From Erodium maritimum (lineage: Eukaryota > Streptophyta > Magnoliopsida > Geraniales > Geraniaceae): DNA of 64,000 bases. The stretch spans positions 43,913,039 through 43,977,038 of the forward strand of contig OY997590.1 of NCBI GenBank assembly GCA_963921825.1. Reading direction: 5' to 3'. Of this stretch, positions 42,496 through 52,767 are shown one piece after another. Each line of letters starts with the position of its first letter. Position 1 is the stretch's first letter. The translations under genes and the position numbers were made by a program. The notes beneath the pieces were generated by a model, which saw only the letters and a list, made by a program, of their open reading frames with translations, searched no databases and was not told the origin of the DNA.

Positions 42496-43375
42496 TTACC
42501 ACCAGTTCGTGAGGTGGAGTTCGGGATTGACCTGATGCCGGGAACGGCAGCGATATCGATGGCGCGTTACAGGTTCGCGCTAGTAGAGTTGACCGAGCTG
42601 AAGCGTCAGCTCGAGGAGCTTCAGCAGAAGGGGTTTATCAGTCCGAGCGTATCGCCGTGGGAGCACCGGCACTCTTCGTGAAGAAGAAGAGTGGAGAGCT
42701 TCGGATGTGTATAGACTACCGGAAGCGGAACCAGGTTACGGTGAAGAACCGATACCCGATGTCGAGGATTGATGACTTGTTCGACCAGTTGAGAGGGTCG
42801 ACATGCTTCTCGAAGATCGATCTACGATCCGGATATTACCAGTTGCGAGTCCGAGAGGGGGACGTCGCAAAGACTGCATTCCGGACACGCTATGGGCATT
42901 ATGAGTTCTTGGTGATGCCGTTTGGACTGACGAACGCACTTGCAGCGTTCATGGATCTGATGAACAGTATATTCCGGCCGTTCTTAGACCAATTTGTGGT
43001 GGTGTTTGTAGACGACATCTTAATCTACTCGCAGAACGAGGCGGCACATGAGGAGCATCTGAGGACTGTTCTGACCCTTCTGCGCACAATCAGCTAAATG
43101 CCAACCTGGAGAAGTGCGAGTTTTGGCTCGCTGAGGTGAAATTCCTCGGTCACATTGTATCCCGTGACGGTATATTGGTCGATCCATCGAAGATCGACGC
43201 GGTTTCGAAGTGGGCACGGCCCACGAGTGTCTTCGAGATCCGCAGCTTTCTGGGGTTGGCAGGATATTATCGGCGGTTTGTCCAGGACTTTTCGCAAATA
43301 GTCGCGCCTATGACTCTGTTGACGCGCAAAGGAGTCGGGTTTGTGAACGTGCGTTCACGGAGCTGAAGACTCGTT
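42496..43375 (+). pseudogene. pol: gypsy-2 pol: reverse transcriptase
   Basis: RT domain with an indel near 42657 (in SPWGAPALF), then an open frame with [21 protein letters not shown] and the intact catalytic box [10 protein letters not shown] (about 43006-43035). Further indels are at about 43092 and 43355. The thumb and connection ([37 protein letters not shown]) are normal. Confidence 0.9.
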
Positions 43376-44559
43376 TGACTACCGCGCCAGTATTGATAGT
43401 GCTAGAGAGAGGGATTGGGTATGAGGTCTATTGTGATGCGTCCGGGGAAGGACTGGGCTGTGTACTGATGCAGTTGGGTAGAGTTGTTTCTTATGGCTCC
43501 AGGAAGTTGAAGACACACGAGCGCAACTATCCTACCCATGACTTGGAGCTAACAGCAGTCGTTTTCGCGCTAAAGGGCTGGCGGTATTATCTGTATGGCG
43601 AGGGATTTCGGGTGTTCTCGGATCACAAGAGCCTCAAGTACATCTTTTCGCAACGAGAGCTGAACATGCGCCAGCAGCGATGGATGGAGCTACTTGAGGA
43701 GTACGACTTTGAGCTACACTACCATCCGGGTAAGGCGAACGTGGTCGCCGACGCCCTAAGTAGGAAGTCGGTTCCGAGTCTTGCTAGCATATCAGTCCGA
43801 GAGTGGGACATGATGGGGGAACTGGGCACGTTCGGGCTTGAGCTAGAGGAGGTTACTGGTGGCGTGGCCATGTGCTCATTGGTGGCTCAGCCCTCACTAC
43901 TTGCCCAAGTGTTGGAGGCGCAGTCGGAGGATGTCGAGACGTCAGAGATCCGAGAGAGGGTCGTCAGAGGTGTTGAGGTAGAAGGCTGGGAACACAGTGC
44001 TGATTGGGGGTTACGGTATCGAGGAGGATTATTCGTGCCGGGCAATTGTAGAGACGACGTGTTGCGAGAGTCACATCATTCGCGTCTTACAGTGCACCCG
44101 TGTAGCACCAAGATGTACCGCGACATCAGGCGACACTTCTGGTGGAGCGGGATGCAGAGAGCAGTCGCGGAATTTGTGTCGAGGTTTCTCACCTGCCAGC
44201 AGGTGAAGGCCGAACATCAGCGACCTGCCGGATTATTGCAGCCACTGCCGATTGCCCAGTGGAAGTGGGAGCACGTCACGATGGACTTCGTGAGTGGATT
44301 GCTGAGATCGCCGAAGGGACATGATGCGGTATGGGTGGTAGTCGATCGGTTGACCAAGTCGGCCCATTTCCTGGCCATGAGGATGACTGATCCGGTCGAC
44401 AAGTTGAGCATCCTGTACATTCAGGAGATGGTGCGTCTCCATGGATTCCCTGTGTCGACAGTGTCTGACAGGGATCCTCGTTTCACGTCCAAGTTTTGGC
44501 CGAGTCTGCAGACTGCGTTGGGGACCGAGGTTCTACTTAGTACAGCACACCATCCCTAG
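43376..44559 (+). pseudogene. pol: gypsy-2 pol: RNase H and integrase
   Basis: Long open frame: RNase H ([54 protein letters not shown]; 43415-43770), integrase zinc finger (HHSRLTVHP, then CQQVKAEH; 44075-44215) and integrase core ([34 protein letters not shown]). It ends at TAG 44557-44559 in [15 protein letters not shown]. The catalytic Glu region follows the stop. Confidence 0.92.
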
Positions 44560-44696
44560 ACAGACGGCCAGTCCGAGCGCACGATTCAGATTTTGGAGGA
44601 CATGTTGCAGGCATGTGTGCTAGACTTTAGGGGTTCGTGGGAGACCCACCTAACGTTAGTCGAGTTCTCCTACAACAACAGCTTCAAGGCCAGTAT
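44560..44696 (+). pseudogene. pol: gypsy-2 integrase, broken end
   Basis: [20 protein letters not shown] continues the integrase core, then YNNSFKASI at about 44671-44697. In the first gypsy element this is followed by GMAPFEALYG; here the sequence changes abruptly to an unrelated retroposon. The GPY module, chromodomain and 3' LTR are absent. Confidence 0.88.
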
Positions 44697-44707
44697 CCGG
44701 TCCGATC

Positions 44708-45379
44708 ATGCGCTGGCTGCCCAATCGTCTTTTCCCGGCGCTTCTCAAAACCTTAGTGATCGGAGTTCCGATTAGATGTCAATCCGCGACTTCCATCTGG
44801 GAAGAACTCCCTCCTCGTCTGCAACCTCTAATCGGACTTGTGGACCTTGGTTGTAGATCTTTTCTGATCACGTTCAAGGATCTCTCGTCCTTCAACTCCT
44901 CAGAGGAAATTAATTGGTCAGACCTTTGCCTTTGGTTCTTTGAGTTCTTCTCGGACGTTCACTCCGTGCTTGATGGTGGCTGCTTCAGGTGGCTCTCGAT
45001 TACTGGGATTCCCTTCTCCGGTTGGTCAACTACTTCTATCCGAAATATTGCAACAACTGTTGGGATCCCCATCGCTGTTCATCCCTGTTCTTCCTCCTTC
45101 AAGAGACTTGACAAGGCTTTTGTGCTCGTCTTCTCTCGGCACCTGGTTCTGGAAAATCGGATGGTCGATCTCGAGGTCGAGGGTTCCCACTTTGAAACCT
45201 TGGTCTCTGGTTTGGAGTTCCTTTTGGTTCCCTCTAGCCCTCGTCCCCGCTTCCCTGAGTGTGGCGATCTCGAGGTTGGAGAACTGGGGGCAGATTGTTC
45301 CGATTCTTCGCCTCAGACTTTGCCTCTTCTTGCCGACTTCATTCTACTTGATGAAGACGGCCAGGGCTCTCCTTCCTAG
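44708..45379 (+). pseudogene. DUF4283-like ORF1 protein, N-terminal part
   Basis: A 223-codon open frame. From about codon 38 it follows the layout of DUF4283 RNA-binding domains in plant LINE first ORFs: SFLITFKD, LCLWFFEFFSD, then WLSITGIPFSGW, a hydrophobic IAxxVGIPIAV, KRLDKAFVLV and VEGSHFETLVSG. The assignment rests on pattern, not on alignment. It is separated from the next open frame by a stop and a frame change around 45380-45480. No CCHC knuckle was found. Confidence 0.6.
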
Positions 45380-45481
45380 CCCCTCCAATCTTCCCCTCCA
45401 ATCTGAGTCCAGATCGCGTCGCCTGTCGCCGCCAAATCCGTCCACCAACCTCGATCATCCCTCCGTCAAGGCTCGGCATCC

Positions 45482-46165
45482 GTGAGTTCCAAGACGCGCG
45501 ACTCCACTTCCAAGTCGCTCGACTCTGATCACGCCACCTCGTCTTCTCCGCTTGCGTGCCCCGAGGTCCGAGTCTATTCTGTTCCCAATGTTCTGAGTTC
45601 CGAAGCTCCTCGAGACGTTAACTCGTCTTTAATTCGAGACTCTTCACATTCGGATCAATCTCTTGGACCTGATGAACTAGGCCGGCCCTCCTCAACTCTG
45701 GGCTCGGCTTTAATTCATGTCTCTTCTCATCCGAATCATACTTTTGAGCCTAATCCTTTGGGTCGACCTCTGCTTCCCGAGACATTCTTGCCTCTGTCTT
45801 CATTTAACGCTCTTGGGCTCGGGCCTGAGATTAAAGCCTTTCTTCTTGAGGGCCTTCAGACTGGCCTTTTGGATTTCAAGACTCAGGCTCGGCCCACTTT
45901 GCCTGCAGATCCCAAGAAGGCCTACAAGATGGCCCCAAGCCCCGTCCGGCCTTCATCCACTCCCTTGGTAGCCGAGATAGCTCCCGCGTCTTTCTCCACT
46001 TTTATTGCGGATATCCACTCCCCAGCGGTTGATCCAGACTCGCTCCTTCCCCGGGCCAAACGTCAAAATAAAAGAATTTGGAAATGTCGCCCTAAGCTTT
46101 TAAGAACTCTCAAGGACGTTAGTCCCACTCGCTCTCTCCGGAAGAAATCTGAAGCTAAACGCTAG
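45482..46165 (+). pseudogene. ORF1 C-terminal Ser/Pro-rich part
   Basis: A 227-codon open frame, Ser/Pro/Leu-rich and low in complexity, ending in a basic tail (KRQNKRIWKCRPKLLRTLKD then RSLRKKSEAKR). It probably continues the DUF4283 protein after a frameshift. The basic end may bind nucleic acid or act as a nuclear signal. The 3' UTR of about 110 bp follows. Confidence 0.55.
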
Positions 46166-46286
46166 CCAGTCTTTCTTCTCTTCAGCTCTTATCTTCTTGT
46201 TTCCTTCTTCTTCCCTCTTTGTAATGCTCCTTTGGAGTTTTTGCTTGGGTTGAATAAAATCGTTTTATTTGCTGATAAAAAAAAAA

Positions 46287-46587
46287 CATACTCTTTGTTG
46301 GTCTGGTGTTTTTCGTCCTCATGATTTGCAGGTCTCCTTTTGTAACGTTTATGCCACTAGCTCCTTGGTTGAGAGACACAGGCTATGGGATGATCTTATT
46401 CATATCGCTCTGTAGCTGGCCGAAGCTACTTTGTGGGCTAGTGATTTTTATAAGGTTTTGCAGCCTTCAGAACACCGTAATTGCAATCATAATCGGGCGG
46501 ACAACATATTTTGTCAGTATTTTGTATCCAATCTATGTTTGCTCGATATGCCATTATCTGGTTCCCTCTATGCTTACTATTGCGGAG
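46287..46587 (+). pseudogene. LINE B ORF2, piece 1 (endonuclease fragment)
   Basis: Translates as QVSFCNVYATSSLVERHRLW, a stop at 46412-46414, then DFYKVLQPSEHRNC and LDMPLSGS, matching the LINE endonuclease path NVYAP...GDFN.VL...ERRNC...DLPLSGS seen in LINE D. It stops at the poly(T) of LINE C. Confidence 0.75.
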
Positions 46588-46597
46588 TTTTTTTTTT

Positions 46598-47405
46598 AAC
46601 AGCAATGATATTATTAAGGGACCAGTTCTTCAAGTCGAAGAAAAGGCCAAGTGACCAAAGGCCACTCCGGAAGGAACGAATTACAACCTACAGAGCCCAC
46701 GACCCAATTAGACCCAAACTTGACCCACAAGTTACTCATACACAGGTATTTGAATTTTTAAATCCCTACGGCCAGACTTGATCCATAAGTAAATGCAAAC
46801 CCCACTCCCAGCACTTCCAAAATCAACACTACACAAACCAGAAAGAACCAGGAATTAAATCCACTCCCACCGGCGAGTAGTTGCCCCTAAAAAAACCCCC
46901 AAAGGCTTAAAGATGTTGCCACAAACCACTACTTCCCCTGACTCCAGCTTCAAACTTCTGCCCAAATTTTTAGTTGACATGACTTCCTAGGTTAGCTTGA
47001 GCTGCTGCATACTACAGCAATCTTGCAAGACCAGATGAGATAGGTGTGGCCAAGGCCACTCTCCAAGCAAACTCCAAGTATAGATGCTGCAGAACTTCAG
47101 CATCTAACCCTCTAGCACACATCACAGCCACACAACAGCCCCAAAACAGAAACACAACCAGAGGAAAGCAACAAAATACAGGTAAAAACACTCAGGCCTA
47201 TACAGATAAAATCTACCCACACTCACTCACACTTTCCACCAGGGAAGCAAAAACAGCTGAACTAAAACAAATACAAACCCCCACACAACCAACCAACAAA
47301 ACAGTTAATCCCAAACCCCAAAAGGCCTAAGCTCACCACTAAAATAAACCCAAACAAACCCACCCAGCTCCCCAACCCACCCAAAAGGAGACAGATAACC
47401 TGCAA
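46598..47405 (-). other. 3' UTR of LINE C
   Basis: Non-coding on the minus strand between the ORF2 stop and the poly(A). Strongly strand-asymmetric (T/G-rich on the element strand), with no recognisable ORF; the open frame at 47046-47330 on the other strand is a product of this bias. Confidence 0.7.
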
Positions 47406-49142
47406 TTAAGACCTAAAAGTCTTAAGTTTTCTTCTTTGACACAGCCAAGGGGTATTAACCCAATCCAAGTAGGAAAAGGGATATGATTTCTTGAATAAAC
47501 TCCACTCTAAGTTAAAAGTATAACTTTGGACCTTTTGAAGGATGATCACTGCAGATGTAGATGTGCAGTTGAATACCAGATCATTCCTAGCAAGCCAAAT
47601 AAACCAGATAGTGACTAATGTGATGGTCCTCCATTGATCACTGAATGCAGGAGGACTAAGCTCCAACCAGCTATACAAGAATTTGATAAAAGAATCTCCA
47701 ACTACTCCCTTAAATCCCCACCACTCCAGCATTGCAGCCCACACCAGCCAAGACCTCTTGCAAGTCAGAAAGAGATGGTTGATGTCTTCAAAGTCCCTAA
47801 GACAGAAGGGACATAGGGTATCATTTAGAGTCAGGTCCAGTCCTCTTGCTTCAAGGAACATTTTTGTAGGGACAGCTCCATGGCAAGCCAACCAAGCAAA
47901 TGCAGATATCTTAGGAGGAACAAGAGGGGACCAAAGATATTTGCTCCAAGGTTGAGCCTGCAAATTTCTGTCTTCAAGATAATTGTACATCCTTTTAACT
48001 TTAAAATCAGCCTCATGGATCTTCCATATGATTTCATCCTCTCCATCTTCTTGTAAATTAAATACATTGAGGCATTCAGAGAGCAAACTGAACTGACCCT
48101 TCTCCCATCCTCTAAGAGGTCTTCTGAAATGAATGAGCCAAGCTCCATTATTCCAGAATAGAGCCACCTTACTGTTTTTATGTATACACAAGTGATAAAG
48201 CCTCCTGAATCTACTCTTGAGACGTTCTTCAGATAACCAAGAGTCTTCCCAGAAATTTACCCTCAAACCATTAGGGACAATCCATTCCAAACCAGCAAAA
48301 CCCACAGCAGAGCTAAATCTTTGATCTCTTAGCAATGCTTGCACATGACTGAGGAAATTATGGTTCCCAGTTATGTTGATTTTTGAGAGGTCCCAGTCAT
48401 CAATCCTCCAGCCATACTTAGCACATATAAATCTTTTCCACAGTGAATTTGTCTCCAAGACAAATCTCCACCACCATTTGGCTAATAGTGCAGAATTCAT
48501 GATATACAAGCTTTTGATGCCTAATCCTCCTTTATCTTTAGGTATACAGATGAGATCCCACCTTACTTTGTGCAGAACTTTTTTTGTGACTGTGCCATTC
48601 CAAAGGAACCTCCTCTGCCATAGCTCCATCTCCCCCAGCACCCTCTTTGGGGCCTTGTATAGTGACATATAGTACAATGGTAGGGAGGAGAGGGAATATT
48701 TAATTAGAGTGAATTTCCCACCAAAATTCAATGTTTTTGCCTGCCAGAGGTTTAGCTTCAATTTGAATTTGTTGATGATAGGAGTCCAAGTATCGTATCT
48801 CCTAGGATTTTCCCCTAGTTGAAACCCCAAATAGTCCAAAGGAAGTTGCACCCCCTCACACCCAAGAATTGCAGTGATCTGAGTCTCCTGCAGGAGTGAG
48901 GCATTTAGGTGAACTACTTTGGATTTAGAAAAATTTATCTTCAGACCAGAAGCCAGCTGGAAGGCCATGAGGGAGGCCTTGAGATTCTGCACTTGTGTGA
49001 TTTTGGCTTTGAGGAAGATGAGGGTATCATCAGCAAATTGGAGGTGTGAAATGACAGGGTCCCCAACTCCACAGGTTATGCCTTGCAGGGTTCCTGCACT
49101 GATACCTTGCTCTAAAATTAAATGAAGTCCTTCTGCAGCCAA
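47406..49142 (-). CDS. LINE C ORF2, C-terminal half (RT end, zinc finger)
   Basis: A single uninterrupted 578-codon frame, the best-preserved LINE coding stretch here. It starts in the RT (AEGLHLILEQGISAG) just upstream of the catalytic FADDTLIF. It continues with PLDYLGFQLGENPR, the thumb (LNLWQAKTLNFGGKFTLIK), WDLICIPKDKGGLGIKSL, and the C-terminal zinc-binding region PPKISAFAWLACHGAVPTKM..CPFCLRDFEDINHLFLTC (Cys-Cys-His-Cys, zf-RVT). The RT fingers and the endonuclease are missing, so it is not functional alone. The product, if any, starts at an internal Met. It closely resembles LINE A. Confidence 0.92.
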   Translation of the reverse strand: MAAEGLHLILEQGISAGTLQGITCGVGDPVISHLQFADDTLIFLKAKITQVQNLKASLMAFQLASGLKINFSKSKVVHLNASLLQETQITAILGCEGVQLPLDYLGFQLGENPRRYDTWTPIINKFKLKLNLWQAKTLNFGGKFTLIKYSLSSLPLYYMSLYKAPKRVLGEMELWQRRFLWNGTVTKKVLHKVRWDLICIPKDKGGLGIKSLYIMNSALLAKWWWRFVLETNSLWKRFICAKYGWRIDDWDLSKINITGNHNFLSHVQALLRDQRFSSAVGFAGLEWIVPNGLRVNFWEDSWLSEERLKSRFRRLYHLCIHKNSKVALFWNNGAWLIHFRRPLRGWEKGQFSLLSECLNVFNLQEDGEDEIIWKIHEADFKVKRMYNYLEDRNLQAQPWSKYLWSPLVPPKISAFAWLACHGAVPTKMFLEARGLDLTLNDTLCPFCLRDFEDINHLFLTCKRSWLVWAAMLEWWGFKGVVGDSFIKFLYSWLELSPPAFSDQWRTITLVTIWFIWLARNDLVFNCTSTSAVIILQKVQSYTFNLEWSLFKKSYPFSYLDWVNTPWLCQRRKLKTFRS

Positions 49143-49146
49143 TGCA

Positions 49147-49860
49147 AAGACTTAAATCCACTTGTATTAATCATTGTATAATTACTGATACATTCCTTAG
49201 TCTTTTTGGACCTCTTATTCTTTCGAATTTACCAAGGGGATTATTTGATCACAGGCCCTTGTTAGTGAAAGTAGAGGAAGAAAATTGGGGACCTAGACCA
49301 ATAAAGTTGTTGAATGGTTGGTTGGGTCATGATACTTTTTTGCCCATTATACGCATATCATGGGAGTCTTATCCTAGTTGTGCCTAAGCTGGTTATTCTT
49401 TGTGGAGTAAATTCAAGTCTTTGAGACACGACTTACAGACCTAGAATGTAGAAGTGTTTGGTAATGTAGAGGAGAAAGGCCGATTTTTGTCAGCTGAAAT
49501 TAATTCTACTAATTTGTTGTATGAATCTCGTGATCTTTCCCGTGAAGAAATTGCTCATAAGTCTTGGTTGGGTGCTTTTTTAATCCTTCAACAGAAAATT
49601 TTGGCCAAAATTTGGAGGCAGAAGTCGCGGTTGTATTGGTTTCGAAATGGGGATAGATGCACACGTTATTTTCATAAAATTGCTAATTTTCGTGCCATGC
49701 GTAACAGACTTTCGGTATTAAGGACTAGACGGGCTATCATTTCGGATCCTTCTGATATTAGGGAGGCGGCGACAGCTCACTTTGAGGAAAGGTCGGATCG
49801 AGTTCATATTCCTCTCTTCCCTTCAAAACACTTTCGCCGGATCAAAGGTTAGACATTGAG
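49147..49860 (+). pseudogene. LINE B ORF2, piece 2 (endonuclease end and linker)
   Basis: Resumes with FLSLFGPLILSNLPRGLFDH and RPLL, the last endonuclease motif (SDHRP, with Ser replaced by Phe). WGPRPIKLLNGWL and the linker string GAFLILQQKILAKIWRQKSR then RNGDRCTRYFHKIANFRA follow, all conserved in LINE D. Stops occur at 49385-49387 and 49441-49443. Confidence 0.82.
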
Positions 49861-50981
49861 AAACATTTTATTATAGGGGAAATAGAGGCAGCTATCGGTA
49901 CATGTGGGGGGGGGGGTGGCGAGAAATCCCTAGGTTCATATGGTTTGACGTTAAAATTCTATTTTGTTGCATGGGATACTATAAAATTGGATGGTTTGAG
50001 TTTTTTCTTAGAGTTTTATGATTCCTGTTTACTAGGGAAAGGAATTAACTCTACTTTTCTAACCTTAATCTCGAAGCACTCCCAGGCTGAATGCCAGAAT
50101 GACTTTAGGCCTATTACCCTTATATCGAGCCCTTATAAAATTTTGGCCAAAGTTTTTGCAAATCAGCTTAAATGGGTGATCAGTGATCTTATAAGTGATA
50201 ATCAGAGTGGTTTTGTTGCGGGTAGGCAACTTGTGGACGGTGTACTAGTTGCCTCGGAAGTTATTCGTTATGTTAAAAGGGCTAAAAGGCTTATGACATG
50301 GTTCAATGGGATTATTTAGATGAAGTTTTAATCCAAATGAATTTTGGAGATCGGTGGAGGAGGTGGATGCGAAGTTGTTTCTATCCTTATTTATTTGTTT
50401 TGTTTAATAGAGTCCCTGGGATTCGCCAGGGTTGTCCCATGTCCCCTTTCTTGCTCCTTATTGAGGCAGAGGGACTTCATCTTTCTCTTGAAGCAGTCAA
50501 GTTACTTGGGTTGTACCAAGGGATAAGTATCCGCCACTCGGGTTTTGCTATTTCTCATTTACAGCTTGCTGACAATACTTTTTTGTTTTTTCGTGTTGCT
50601 TTGGATGATTTGATCAATGGGAAAGGTACTTCATTGGAGTTTCAGGCTACCGTAGGACTTAAGATCAATTTTAATAAATCTAAGGCTGTTTTGTTAAATG
50701 TGGAGTCTTTTTCAGCTGAGGATATGGAGGAGGCTTTGAGGTGTGCTATTGCTGATTTTTCTATGATTTATTTGGGTTTCTCTCTTGGGGCTCCCCGAAG
50801 AGGCTTTCTACTTGGGAACCTGTTTCATTGGCTGGTAGGATCACTCTTATTCAATCCACTCTATCAGGATTACCGTTATTCTACATGTCTCTATTACAGG
50901 CTCCTAAAGGTGTTGTTACGGCTTTGGAAGCTATTCAAAGGAGGTTTTTATGAAGAAATGGAGGCGATGGAAGAGTTTTGA
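49861..50981 (+). pseudogene. LINE B ORF2: reverse transcriptase
   Basis: RT motifs: SLGSYGLTLKFYFVAWDTIK, NSTFLTLISKH, FRPITLISSPYKILAKVFAN, QSGFVAGRQLVDGVL, then after a frame change GIRQGCPMSPFLL. The catalytic box reads LADN (50565-50576) instead of FADD, so the second Asp is lost. An 11-base G-run (49906-49916) breaks the frame before the first motif. The motif carrying FEKAYD appears deleted between 50290 and 50310. Confidence 0.85.
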
Positions 50982-52147
50982 ATAAGGGCATGTGGTCAAT
51001 AGTTTGCACTCCCAACATGTTGGGTGGCTTGGGGTTAAGGAGGTTGGAGGAGATGAACATGGCTCTTCTGGCGAAATGGTGGTGGCAGTTCGCCACTTCT
51101 ACCAATTCTCTTTGGAAGGAGCTGATTTGTATTAAGATGAGTTGGTCCATTGAGAATTGTGATATAGCCAAGTTGGGCAAGAGCGGTAACTGTTATCCAT
51201 TTACTCATATCATTGGCCTTGCCTCTAACCCATTATTTGTAAATTATTCCGCAACCAGGGTATTCAGTGGAATGTGGGAAGAGGGGATCAAGTCTCCTTT
51301 TGGGAATATGTGTGGTTAGGGGAGTTATCTCTCCTTGAGAGATTACCGACATCATTCTCTTTGGGCGTTGATAGACTTAGGAAAGTTGCTGATATTTGGA
51401 ATGGGTCTGTTGGTCGGTAGAATTGTGAAGGGCGGGATGGGATTGGGATAGGGCTGAGTTGGATTTGTTCGAGGAGGTTCTTTCCAAACATGTTCTTTAT
51501 TTTGACCTGGAGGATTTTTTTCTTTGGAGGAAACAGGGGTCGGGTTTTAAGGTTGCTACCGCTTATTCTATTCTCATGGGTGAGGAGAATATTTTCCCAC
51601 AACCGTGGGCATCGATGTTACGGATTTGTGGCATCCCACCTAAGCATTGTGCCTTTGCTTGGTTGGTTGCTTAGAGGGCCCTTCCCACTATAGTGTTCTT
51701 GAAAGCTCGTGGTGTACCTATGACTATTAATCAGATGTTTTGTCCGTTGTGTAAGTCAACTATGGAAACTTCTGACCATATATTACTTTATTGTTTGAAT
51801 TCTTGGTCGTTATGGGGTCGTGTGGCTTCTTGGTGGGGGGGTACTATGGGTCATGGCTCGGACTTTTGGTGATGTTATTTTTTTATGGAAAGGCTTGAGT
51901 TCTAATCATTGGTAGAAGACGTGGATTCAAGTTTGATATATTGTTATTTGGCTCCTCCGCAATGGTATGGTGTTTAATTCGGTGATGGATTGTGGGGATG
52001 TAGTTTTTGAAAAAAAAATCAGAACCACTCATTTTGTATAATGTGGCAAGCTGGGTTGTTACGTACTGCCATTACTTTTGCGGTTTGGCAACGTCGTTCA
52101 TGTTGGTGTAGACGTTCGAGAAAGTGTGGAAGGCGTCGTGGGCATCG
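50982..52147 (+). pseudogene. LINE B ORF2: C-terminal region and zf-RVT
   Basis: MWSIVCTPNMLGGLGLRRLE and ALLAKWWWQFATSTNSLWK are the conserved post-RT strings. ICGIPPKHCAFAWLVA, then CPLCKSTMETSDHILLYC at about 51740-51795, form the zf-RVT zinc-binding region. Stops and frameshifts are frequent. The last LINE-like sequence (WQRRSCWCRRSRK) is at about 52088-52125. The element then meets chromovirus RT. Confidence 0.78.
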
Positions 52148-52767
52148 ATGTTACGGATTGTAGAGTTAATCCCACAGAAGCTCAAGAGCTAGAGAAGCAA
52201 GTTCAAGATCTTATGTCAAAAGGCTATATTCGCGAAAGTCTTAGCCCATGTGCAGTTCCTGTTCTTCTAGTGCCTAAGAAAGAGGGAACATGGAGGATGT
52301 GTGTTGATTGTCGAGCCATCAACAATATCACTGTCAAGTATAGGCATCCAATTCCGAGGCTTGATGATATGTTAGACGAGCTAAATGGAGCTACAATATT
52401 ATCTAAGATTGAATTGAGGAGTGGATACCATCAAGTAAGGATGAAGGAAGGAGATGAATCAAAAACATCGTTTAAGACTAAGCAAGGGTTATATGAGTGG
52501 CTGGTCATGCCATTTGGACTCACAAACGCTCCAAGTACATTCATGAGGCTCATGAATCATGTCTTAAGGGCATACATCAGTAAGTTTGTGGTAGTATATT
52601 TCGATGATATATTGGTTTATAGTTATAACCTTGCAGATCATTTAAACCACATCGAACAGGTTCTAGAGACACTACGAGCTGAAAATCTCTATGAAAATCT
52701 TAAGAAATGCTCATTTTGCACTGATCAAGTTGTGTTTTTAGGATTTGTTGTAAGTTGCAGGGATTGA
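52148..52767 (+). pseudogene. pol: Chromovirus RT
   Basis: RT with [80 protein letters not shown] and an intact catalytic YFDDILVYS (about 52597-52623). The open frame that contains it actually begins at 52078 in the tail of LINE B (about 25 unrelated codons), so the first part is a chance fusion. The frame ends at 52765-52767; an indel there shifts pol. Confidence 0.9.

Larger units (their letters stand above)
33542..44696 (+). mobile_element. Second Tekay-like Ty3/gypsy element, rearranged and 3'-truncated
   Basis: 5' LTR 33542-36429, PBS, then a leader that returns twice to LTR sequence (37291 and 38477) before the true gag-pol. Coding order is gag, protease, RT, RNase H, integrase. The element stops inside the integrase core at about 44696, where an unrelated retroposon begins. 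No PPT, 3' LTR or target duplication partner is present. Its proteins resemble those of the element at 19239, but its LTR is different in sequence. Confidence 0.92.
44697..46286 (+). mobile_element. ORF1-only LINE-like retroposon with poly(A)
   Basis: Runs from the broken gypsy integrase to a 3' end with AATAAA (46253-46258) and ten A (46277-46286) after TTTATTTGCTGAT. The two open frames (44708-45379 and 45482-46165) are the whole coding content, and no endonuclease or RT lies between them and the poly(A). The 5' end is probably truncated. No target duplication could be found, because the right neighbour (LINE B) starts flush with the poly(A). Confidence 0.75.
46588..49146 (-). mobile_element. 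LINE C: 5'-truncated L1-type LINE, minus strand
   Basis: The plus strand shows a T-run at 46588-46597 (poly(A) tail), then about 800 bp of 3' UTR, then one long minus-strand ORF. The element is truncated inside RT, as is usual for target-primed insertion. The flanks ATTGCGGAG (46579-46587) and AATGCAAAG (about 49141-49149) occupy the same place in the LINE B reading and look like a diverged target duplication. Confidence 0.85.
46287..52147 (+). mobile_element. LINE B: 5'-truncated L1-type LINE, split by LINE C
   Basis: ORF2 remnants only. The first piece (46287-46587) begins inside the endonuclease. The rest resumes at about 49147 and runs through RT and the C-terminal zinc finger to about 52147, where chromovirus sequence starts without a visible poly(A). 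The protein sequence is close to LINE D. Confidence 0.8.

Noticed and set aside
47046..47330. 94-codon Thr/Gln/Asn-rich plus-strand frame
   Set aside because: Antisense of the biased LINE C 3' UTR; no domain or conservation evidence.
52078..52147. N-terminal extension of a novel RT protein
   Set aside because: It is LINE B tail in another frame fused by chance to chromovirus RT.
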